From Nitrosomonadaceae bacterium (lineage in GTDB: Bacteria; Pseudomonadota; Gammaproteobacteria; Burkholderiales; Nitrosomonadaceae): a stretch of DNA of 64,000 nt. The stretch is taken from contig PBKR01000011.1 in the NCBI GenBank assembly GCA_002721545.1, forward strand, positions 1-64,000, written 5' to 3'. Below, in pieces: positions 56,925 to 64,000 of this stretch (position 1 is the first letter of the stretch; each line of letters starts with the position of its first letter). The notes beneath the pieces are model-generated. The model did no database searches, was not told the origin of the DNA, and saw only the letters and a list, made by a program, of their open reading frames with translations. A program made the position numbers and the translations under genes.

Positions 56925-58001
56925 GTGGCACACACTATCTTAATTATGGCAGGAGGAACTGGCGGGCATGTTTTTCCAGCGTTGGCAGTAGCAGATTATT
57001 TAAAGAAGGATGGCTGGAGAATAGTGTGGTTAGGAACAAAAGGTGGAATGGAAGAATCATTGGTTTTAAAAAAAGGGCATGATATTAAATTTATTAATTT
57101 CTCGGGCTTGCGTGGAAAAAATTTAATGACTTGGCTTACTCTTCCTATAAGGATGCTATTTGCATTCTTTCAAAGCGCAAAGATCTTATTTATTTTACGT
57201 CCAGATGTGGTATTGGGTATGGGGGGTTATCCAGCATTTCCAGGAGGGGTTATGGCCTCATTATTCAATATCCCTTTATTAATTCATGAACAGAATTCAA
57301 TACCCGGCCTTACAAATAAGATATTAGCCAAGTTTGCAGATAGAGTTTTAATAGGATTTCCTAATTCTATTAAAGATAAGAGAAATGTGGTTTTCTCTGG
57401 GAATCCAATACGTACTGAGATTAAGCAATTAGATGTACCAGAAAGACGGTATGAAGGGCGGAACGGAAATTTAAAGCTTTTAATAATAGGTGGAAGCTTA
57501 GGTGCTCAAGTATTAAATATTGTCGTACCGCAAGCTTTGAGATTGATACCGGAGAATGTGAGACCAATAGTCATTCATCAAGCTGGAAAGGCACACCTTA
57601 CGGCTTTAAATAAAAATTATTTAGAAGCTGGAGTGAAAGGTGAATTAATAGATTTTATTGATAATATTGCAGCCCAGTACTCTGAAAATGATTTAGTTTT
57701 ATGCCGTGCTGGTGCACTTACGGTTTCTGAATTATCTTCTGCAGGTGTAGCAAGTATTCTTGTGCCTTTTCCGTATGCTGTAGATGATCATCAGACATAT
57801 AATGCAAGATTCCTAAGTAGTCATGGTGCTGCAGTGTTGTTATCTGAGAGTGAATTAACTCCTCATAATTTGGCTAAATTATTGTCAAATTTTACGCGAG
57901 AAAAATTATTGAGAATGGCAATGCAGGCACGAGAATTAGCAAAGCCTAATGCTACTAGAATAGTAGCAGAAGAGTGCATAGGAATGATTACAAATGAATA
58001 A
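56925..58001 (+). CDS. murG: UDP-GlcNAc:lipid I N-acetylglucosaminyltransferase
   Basis: MurG turns lipid I into lipid II at the inner face of the membrane. The protein has the GT28 motifs IMAGGTGGHVFPALAVA, GMGGYPAFPGG, HEQNSIPGLTNK and CRAGALTVSEL. A GTG at 56925 with an AGGA site eight bases upstream gives 358 residues, the usual length, so I chose it over the TTG at 56892 that would add 11. Confidence 0.93.
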   Translation: MAHTILIMAGGTGGHVFPALAVADYLKKDGWRIVWLGTKGGMEESLVLKKGHDIKFINFSGLRGKNLMTWLTLPIRMLFAFFQSAKILFILRPDVVLGMGGYPAFPGGVMASLFNIPLLIHEQNSIPGLTNKILAKFADRVLIGFPNSIKDKRNVVFSGNPIRTEIKQLDVPERRYEGRNGNLKLLIIGGSLGAQVLNIVVPQALRLIPENVRPIVIHQAGKAHLTALNKNYLEAGVKGELIDFIDNIAAQYSENDLVLCRAGALTVSELSSAGVASILVPFPYAVDDHQTYNARFLSSHGAAVLLSESELTPHNLAKLLSNFTREKLLRMAMQARELAKPNATRIVAEECIGMITNE

Positions 58002-58054
58002 TAAGGTAGCCTACTTAGTAGAAATTCCTTTTTAATATCTTATAAAGATAAAGA

Positions 58055-59479
58055 ATGAAGCATAAAGTAAAACATATTCATTTTGTTGGTATTGGTGGAT
58101 CAGGTATGAGTGGAATAGCTGAAGTTTTATTAAATTTGGGCTATAAAATAAGTGGTTCAGATTTATTAGATAGTGTTACGACAAAACGGATAAGAACTTT
58201 GGGTGCTACTGTTCATATTGGCCATGCAAGTAATTATATTGACTCAGCAGATGCAGTAGTTATATCTAGTGTAATAAAATCAGATAATCCAGAAGTAAGT
58301 GCAGCACGAAGAAATAATATTCCTATAGTTCCGAGAGCAATTATGTTGGCAGAGCTACTGCGGTTGCGCCAAGGGATTGGTATTGCAGGAACCCACGGTA
58401 AGACTACTACTACGAGTTTAATTGCAAGTATTCTTGCACAGGCTAAAATGGATCCTACTTTTATTATTGGTGGAAAATTAGAATCTGCAGGAGCTAATGC
58501 CAAATTAGGAAGTGGTGAGTTTATTGTAGTAGAAGCTGATGAATCTGATGCCTCATTTCTTTATCTACAACCAGTATTAGCTGTGGTCACTAACATAGAT
58601 CATGATCATATGGAAGCTTATGATCATGATTTTAATAAGCTTAAAAAGGCCTTCGTAGATTTTATACAGCATCTTCCATTTTATGGGCTGGCAATTCTAT
58701 GTGTAGATGATCCTAATATACGTCAGATTATTCCTGCTATTACTAAACCTATTATGACATATGGTTTGTCAGATGCAGCACAAATTAGGGCCGAAAACAT
58801 TACTCACTGTAAAGGAAAGATGCAGTTTACAGCGGTGGTTAGAGTGAATGAAAAGGTTCGTAAGCTTGATATAAAACTTAATTTGCCAGGACTGCATAAT
58901 GTATTAAATGCATTGGCTGCAATTGCAGTGGGAAATGAATTAGGGATCCCAGATAGTTCAATGATTAATGCATTAAATACATTTAAGGGGGTGGGTCGAC
59001 GCTTCCAGCGTTGTGGTGAGATTGAGATATTTAGAAAAGATATGAACGGGAGTTTCACTCTTGTTGATGATTATGGTCACCATCCAGTAGAAATTGCGGC
59101 AACAATTAATGCAGCTCGCGGAGCATTTCCTGGCCGCCGTCTTATAGTTGCATTTCAGCCACATCGTTATACTCGTACTAGAGATGTATTTGAGGACCTT
59201 GTAAAAGTTTTATCAACATCGGACGTATTATTATTAACTGAAATTTATTCTGCAGGGGAAGCACCAATTATTGCTGCTGATGGGAAATCACTTGTACGGG
59301 CAATTAGGATACAGGGAAAAGTTGAGCCGATTTTTATAGAAGCTGTAGAGGAATTACCCAGAGCTATCTTGAATATTGTACAGAATAGAGATGTAGTATT
59401 AATTATGGGAGCAGGTTCTGTGAGTATCGTATCACAGAGCCTTATGAATTATTCTTGTGAGGATAAAAGAAGTGGATAA
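58055..59479 (+). CDS. murC: UDP-MurNAc:L-alanine ligase
   Basis: MurC adds the first amino acid to UDP-MurNAc. The 474-residue protein has [17 protein letters not shown], the P-loop [33 protein letters not shown] and [10 protein letters not shown], all diagnostic. The C-terminal end overlaps the murB start. Confidence 0.95.
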   Translation: MKHKVKHIHFVGIGGSGMSGIAEVLLNLGYKISGSDLLDSVTTKRIRTLGATVHIGHASNYIDSADAVVISSVIKSDNPEVSAARRNNIPIVPRAIMLAELLRLRQGIGIAGTHGKTTTTSLIASILAQAKMDPTFIIGGKLESAGANAKLGSGEFIVVEADESDASFLYLQPVLAVVTNIDHDHMEAYDHDFNKLKKAFVDFIQHLPFYGLAILCVDDPNIRQIIPAITKPIMTYGLSDAAQIRAENITHCKGKMQFTAVVRVNEKVRKLDIKLNLPGLHNVLNALAAIAVGNELGIPDSSMINALNTFKGVGRRFQRCGEIEIFRKDMNGSFTLVDDYGHHPVEIAATINAARGAFPGRRLIVAFQPHRYTRTRDVFEDLVKVLSTSDVLLLTEIYSAGEAPIIAADGKSLVRAIRIQGKVEPIFIEAVEELPRAILNIVQNRDVVLIMGAGSVSIVSQSLMNYSCEDKRSG

Positions 59480-60440
59480 ATTATTGCATGCTCAGTCCCA
59501 CACAAAACAATGGGATAAAAAAAGCCTGCGTGGGGAATTGCGTATTAATGAACCAATGAGAAAATATACCTCCTGGCGTGTGGGAGGTAGGGCAGAGCGA
59601 ATTTATATACCAGCTGATTTAGATGATTTAGCTGAGTTCTTATTTAGTATACCTAAGCGTGAGAAAATTTGTGTTATTGGCCTGGGTAGTAATATTTTAG
59701 TACGTGATGGTGGTTTACGTGGCACAGTGATCTTGCTCCATTCAAAATTAAATAATATTTTACTGGAAGGACATAGTGATGAGGATAAGTTGATTTATGC
59801 TGAGTCAGGAGTGACATGTGCAAAGGTAGCAAAATTTGCCACATTACATAATTTAGCTGGGGCAGAATTTTTAGCGGGCATACCTGGTACAGTCGGGGGG
59901 GCTTTGGCAATGAATGCAGGTTGTTATGGTTCAGAAACATGGGAAATTATAGAGCGAGTACGGATACTAAATAGGTCGGGTTATCTAAAGAATAGAGATG
60001 CAAAAGAGTATAGGGTTGGTTATCGTCAGGTAAATTTAAGATCAAACATTGAGCCATCTGTTGATTATTCTAGAGAGGAATGGTTTGTAGGGGCATGGCT
60101 AAAATTAGAAAGAGGAAATAATGTGGCATCTAAGAAAAAGATTAAAGCATTGCTTTCTGAGCGTATTGGAAGCCAGCCTTTGAATTTACCTAGCGCTGGT
60201 TCAGTATTTCGTAATCCTCCTGGTGATCATGCTGCTCGATTAATTGAATTATGTAATTTAAAAGGATTTAGTATTGGTGGGGCTATGGTTTCAACTAAGC
60301 ATGCTAATTTTATTGTTAATACAGGTAATGCTATAGCAGAAGATATTGAGTCTGTGATTAGAGAAGTGCGTACAAAAGTAAAGAGGAAAACTGGCATTGA
60401 ATTAATACAAGAAATTAGAATTATAGGAGAAATAAAATAA
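59472..60440 (+). CDS. murB: UDP-N-acetylenolpyruvoylglucosamine reductase
   Basis: MurB reduces the enolpyruvyl group to make UDP-MurNAc. It has the FAD motifs [12 protein letters not shown] and [32 protein letters not shown] and the C-terminal [15 protein letters not shown] with the catalytic Ser. GTG 59472, with GAGG nine bases upstream, gives 322 residues; a GTG at 59457 would add five. Both overlap murC. Confidence 0.93.
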   Translation: MDKLLHAQSHTKQWDKKSLRGELRINEPMRKYTSWRVGGRAERIYIPADLDDLAEFLFSIPKREKICVIGLGSNILVRDGGLRGTVILLHSKLNNILLEGHSDEDKLIYAESGVTCAKVAKFATLHNLAGAEFLAGIPGTVGGALAMNAGCYGSETWEIIERVRILNRSGYLKNRDAKEYRVGYRQVNLRSNIEPSVDYSREEWFVGAWLKLERGNNVASKKKIKALLSERIGSQPLNLPSAGSVFRNPPGDHAARLIELCNLKGFSIGGAMVSTKHANFIVNTGNAIAEDIESVIREVRTKVKRKTGIELIQEIRIIGEIK

Positions 60441-60494
60441 ATTATTATAGGTGCAAATTTCTAGGAGTGTATTTATTTTTACGGATAACTAGCT

Positions 60495-61412
60495 GTGAGT
60501 ACAAATAATTATGGAAAGATTGCCGTTCTCCTTGGGGGGCGATCCGCTGAGCGTGAGATCTCACTTCAGAGTGGTCAGGCAGTACTTGAGGCATTGCATC
60601 GTAGAGGGGTTGATGCCCATCCATTTGATCCGGCAAGGAATCCTATCGAGGAGCTCTTAAAGAAAGAATTTAATATGGCGTATATAGCTCTCCATGGACG
60701 TTATGGTGAGGATGGTACTGTACAAGGTGCATTGGAACTTATGGGGTTACCTTATACTGGTAGTGGTGTAATGGCATGTGCGCTTGCTATAGATAAATGG
60801 AGAACTAAATTACTATGGCAATCGATAGGTATTAATACTCCCCGTTATATAATGCTTAACGCAGAGAGTAATTTTGATATGGTAGTAAAGGATCTAGGTT
60901 TGCCGCTTATTATTAAACCATCACGAGAGGGCTCTACAATTGGATTGTATAAAGTAACCTCTGCAAAAGATTTACTAGATGTATATCATATGGTTGCTAA
61001 ACATGATTCTATGGTATTGGCTGAGCAGTATATAGAAGGTATAGAATTAACTGCTGCAATTCTTGGTGATGTCCCACTGCCATTGGTACGGATAGAATTA
61101 TCAGGTGAGTTATATGATTATAAGGCCAAATATCTTTCTCATGATACTAAATATTTTTGTCCAAGCGGACTATCTCCCGAATTGGAGAATATAATTCAGA
61201 TGAAAGCATTGCAAGCACATAGAATTCTAGGGTGTGAGGGTTGGGGAAGGGTGGACATAATACTAGACAACTCTGATAAACCTTATTTCCTTGAAACTAA
61301 TACATCACCGGGCATGACAAATCATAGTCTTGTGCCAATGGCAGCAAAGAATGCAGGTATACCGTTTGATGATCTTGTAATAAAAATATTGGAGTTAGCT
61401 CATGTGGGATAA
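60495..61412 (+). CDS. ddlB: D-alanine:D-alanine ligase
   Basis: Ddl makes the D-Ala-D-Ala used by MurF. The 305-residue ATP-grasp enzyme has VLLGGRSAEREISL, LHGRYGEDGTVQG, IKPSREGSTIGL, EGWGRVDIILD and ETNTSPGMTNHSLVP. Start is a GTG at 60495. It overlaps ftsQ by 11 bases. Its place in the dcw cluster suggests the ddlB type. Confidence 0.94.
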   Translation: MSTNNYGKIAVLLGGRSAEREISLQSGQAVLEALHRRGVDAHPFDPARNPIEELLKKEFNMAYIALHGRYGEDGTVQGALELMGLPYTGSGVMACALAIDKWRTKLLWQSIGINTPRYIMLNAESNFDMVVKDLGLPLIIKPSREGSTIGLYKVTSAKDLLDVYHMVAKHDSMVLAEQYIEGIELTAAILGDVPLPLVRIELSGELYDYKAKYLSHDTKYFCPSGLSPELENIIQMKALQAHRILGCEGWGRVDIILDNSDKPYFLETNTSPGMTNHSLVPMAAKNAGIPFDDLVIKILELAHVG

Positions 61413-62157
61413 TTATCGCGCATTAAATGTATTGGCTAATAGCCTTTTTATGTTTGTTGTGCTAGCTATTGTCGCCACCCTTAGCCCATCTATTATAAAT
61501 TTACCAGTTTTTGCATTAAAAGAGATAAAGATTATTGGAGATAATAATGGAAAAGATTTTAAGTATGTAACTAGAGAGCAAATAAGTAATCTTATAAATC
61601 GCAATAAATTTGGGAACTTTTTTACAGTAGATTTAGATATGATAGGTAGTAAATTTGAGACATTGCCTTGGGTCCGTGCTGCCAATATTCGTCGGCATTG
61701 GCCAAATAGTATTGAGGTTCAATTAGAAGAGCATATAGTTCTTGCCAGAAGAGGTGGTTCAGAACTTGTAAATACCTATGGAGAAATATTTATAGCTACG
61801 ACAAATAAAAAATTACCAAAATTCATTGGTTCAGCAGAGAGTTCACATAAAGTATCGCAGCAATATTTGATTTTTAGTAAGTTACTACGATCAATTCAGA
61901 AGAATATTGTTCAGTTAGATTTTTCACCACGTCAAGCGTGGCGTATACATTTAGAAGATGGTGTTGTATTAGAGCTAGGACGCGAGAAAATGCAAGATCG
62001 ATTAGAAACTTATGTGGCCTCATACGATCATATAGATTCACAATTTAAAGAAAAAATTATTTATATAGATTTACGATATCCAAATGGTTTTTCTATTCGT
62101 GCAGTAGATTCATCTCATACGAAGCATCATGATCAAATTGTTAAGAAAAGTGGATAA
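61402..62157 (+). CDS. ftsQ: Cell division protein FtsQ
   Basis: FtsQ connects early and late divisome proteins. The 251-residue protein has a short cytoplasmic start, one helix (about 11-31), a POTRA domain (about 37-110, VFALKEIKIIGDNN) with LPWVRAANIRRHWPNSIEVQLEEH, and a beta domain ending in IYIDLRYPNGFSIR. All are typical for FtsQ. Confidence 0.93.
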   Translation: MWDNYRALNVLANSLFMFVVLAIVATLSPSIINLPVFALKEIKIIGDNNGKDFKYVTREQISNLINRNKFGNFFTVDLDMIGSKFETLPWVRAANIRRHWPNSIEVQLEEHIVLARRGGSELVNTYGEIFIATTNKKLPKFIGSAESSHKVSQQYLIFSKLLRSIQKNIVQLDFSPRQAWRIHLEDGVVLELGREKMQDRLETYVASYDHIDSQFKEKIIYIDLRYPNGFSIRAVDSSHTKHHDQIVKKSG

Positions 62158-62182
62158 TGGGCATGAGGGCTTATGAAATAAA

Positions 62183-63421
62183 ATGAATAAGAAAAATGGA
62201 AATAGAGATCTAATCGTAGGTCTGGACATTGGAACTTCAAAGATTGTTGTCATTGTTGCAGAAGCTGCGCCTGATGGTATGTTTGAAATTATTGGTATGG
62301 GGAGTCATTCCTCTAGTGGATTAAAGAAAGGTGTAGTAGTTAATATTGAGACTACAGTTAATGCAATTCAACATGCCCTTGAAGAAGCAGAGTTAATGGC
62401 AGATTGTAAGATTTATGACGTATATACAGGGATTGCTGGAAATCATATTAAAAGTTTTAATTCACATGGGATGGTAGCAATTAAAGATAGGGAAGTTTCG
62501 CAGTTAGATGTTGAGCGTGTTATGGAAACTGCTAAGGCAGTAAATATTCCAGCAGACCAACAGGTTTTACATATTCTAAATCAAGAATTTATTATTGATG
62601 GACAGGAGGATGTACGTGAACCAATAGGTATGAATGGAGTACGGCTTGAGGTAAAAGTACATATTGTTACTGGTGCAGCTTCTGCTATACAAAATATTAT
62701 GAAGTGTGTGCGTCGTTGTGGGCTAGAGGTGGGAGATGTTGTATTACAACCACTTGCTTCAGCAATGGCAGTTTTGTCTGAAGATGAAAAAGATCTAGGT
62801 GTATGTTTGGTAGATATTGGTGGGGGTACTACAGATATTGCTATATTTTCTCAAGGAGCAATTCGCCATACAGCAGTAATTTCTATTGCTGGTGATCAGA
62901 TAACAAATGATATAGCAATGGCATTACGTACCCCAACTAAAGATGCTGAAGACATTAAGTGCCGTTATGGTTGTGCTTTAAAAGGAATGACTGATACTCA
63001 TGAAATGATTGAGGTATCTGGTGTAGGTGATCGTGGTACACGTCAATTATCTAGGCAAACACTTGCAGAAGTAATTGAGCCACGTGTAGAAGAGCTTTAT
63101 TTACTTGTACAAGCTGAACTACGCCGTAGTGGTTTTGAAGAGTTGCTTTCTTCTGGGATAGTTATTACAGGTGGCAGTAGTTCATTGTTAGGTATGGTTG
63201 AGCTTGGTGAAGAGATTTTTCATATGCCAGTTAGGTTGGGTCTGCCGCTTTATCGTAGTGGCTTGGCAGAAGTGGTTCGTACGCCAAGATTTTCTACTGG
63301 TGTTGGATTGATAATTGCTGGAATGGAGCAGTTACGACATCATAAGCAAGCTAAACAGCAAGGACACTCATTCAAACAGACTCTTGAACGAATAGGCAAT
63401 TGGTTTCAAGGTAATTTTTAG
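62183..63421 (+). CDS. ftsA: Cell division protein FtsA
   Basis: FtsA is the actin-like protein that anchors FtsZ to the membrane. The 412-residue protein has the ATP-binding LIVGLDIGTSKIVVIV, VCLVDIGGGTTDIAIF and ITGGSSSLLGMVELG motifs. The C-terminal amphipathic membrane-targeting helix (QTLERIGNWFQGNF) is present. It is the last gene of the cluster here. No ftsZ or lpxC follows; serS faces it across 277 bases. Confidence 0.95.
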   Translation: MNKKNGNRDLIVGLDIGTSKIVVIVAEAAPDGMFEIIGMGSHSSSGLKKGVVVNIETTVNAIQHALEEAELMADCKIYDVYTGIAGNHIKSFNSHGMVAIKDREVSQLDVERVMETAKAVNIPADQQVLHILNQEFIIDGQEDVREPIGMNGVRLEVKVHIVTGAASAIQNIMKCVRRCGLEVGDVVLQPLASAMAVLSEDEKDLGVCLVDIGGGTTDIAIFSQGAIRHTAVISIAGDQITNDIAMALRTPTKDAEDIKCRYGCALKGMTDTHEMIEVSGVGDRGTRQLSRQTLAEVIEPRVEELYLLVQAELRRSGFEELLSSGIVITGGSSSLLGMVELGEEIFHMPVRLGLPLYRSGLAEVVRTPRFSTGVGLIIAGMEQLRHHKQAKQQGHSFKQTLERIGNWFQGNF

Positions 63422-63554
63422 AGATAATCGTACAGAATCTAGTATATTTAAGCTACTTGGAACTAGGTTGCTAATAGAAATTAATAATGAGTAAATAGTA
63501 GTAAATATGGGAATAAGAATAGTATTTTAAATTAATTTCGAGAATTTATATTTT

Positions 63555-63595
63555 TTACTCGTTATTCTTTTTAAATTTAATGAGTAATGATTTTT
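63555..63595 (+). terminator. Possible terminator after ftsA
   Basis: TTACTCGTT (63555-63563) and AATGAGTAA (63579-63587) pair over eight of nine positions around a 15-base loop, followed by TGATTTTTC. It lies in the gap between the convergent ftsA and serS and may end transcripts of the dcw cluster. The rest of the gap (63422-63698) shows nothing, including no ftsZ remnant. Confidence 0.45.
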
Positions 63596-63698
63596 CTTAT
63601 AAATAAAAACAGTGTGGGTTTGATACTTTGGGTTTATTTTATTTAGGCTTGATTTAATTAAGATTAAATATTTGAGTATCTATATATGAAATGTGGCA

Positions 63699-64000
<302 letters not shown>

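Overview
The window is a gene-dense, AT-rich (by eye about one third G+C) piece of a bacterial chromosome. It carries almost only core genes, and I see no phage genes, insertion sequences, CRISPR arrays, tRNA or rRNA genes. The protein families point to a betaproteobacterium. Evidence includes the NrdA/NrdB types, an H1-like Lys/Ala/Pro repeat protein, the cox operon with CtaG, DUF2970, DUF2909 and SURF1, a class I cytochrome c resembling the c-552 of Nitrosomonas, and Coq7 with an FtsZ tail of the IPAFLRKQAD type. A low-GC member of or near Nitrosomonadales is my best guess; this is inference.

Layout. 1-5 kb: 5' part of a histone-like gene and nrdAB with a putative NrdR box and 18-bp iterons in its promoter region. 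5-10.3 kb: a four-gene MacB/FtsX-type ABC exporter followed by two small genes, a thioredoxin-fold protein and a secreted EF-hand protein. 10.4-14.7 kb: amiC-tsaE, divergent queG, a DUF2784 membrane protein and ttcA. 14.7-22.3 kb: a 741-bp leader region and the aa3-type cytochrome c oxidase operon with its assembly factors. 22.5-44.6 kb: housekeeping and metabolic genes (glcD, rsmI, NUDIX, nadE-glnB, M48 protease, terC, rpiA-phoU-fumC, ilvA, pyrC, lgt, ilvD, cytochrome c, ydcF-like, osmC-like, coq7, glcF). 44.8-45.1 kb: rnpB. 45.3-63.4 kb: a division/cell-wall (dcw) cluster starting at mraZ with a three-repeat MraZ operator and ending at ftsA. The window closes with the 3' end of serS on the opposite strand.

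Functionally the window supplies deoxynucleotides (NrdAB), aerobic respiration (Cox, cytochrome c, Coq7), NAD and nitrogen sensing (NadE, PII), branched-chain amino acid and pyrimidine steps (IlvA, IlvD, PyrC), translation-related RNA modification (TsaE, QueG, TtcA, RsmI, RsmH), and nearly the whole route from UDP-MurNAc to septal peptidoglycan.

The two most unusual points are the following. (1) ftsZ is not after ftsA; an intact ftsZ sits between rsmH and ftsL near the start of the dcw cluster. (2) The glutaminase domain of NadE has Ser where the family has its catalytic Cys, which predicts an enzyme dependent on free ammonia. I did not find a wholly new multi-gene system; the rest is mostly ordinary core genome.
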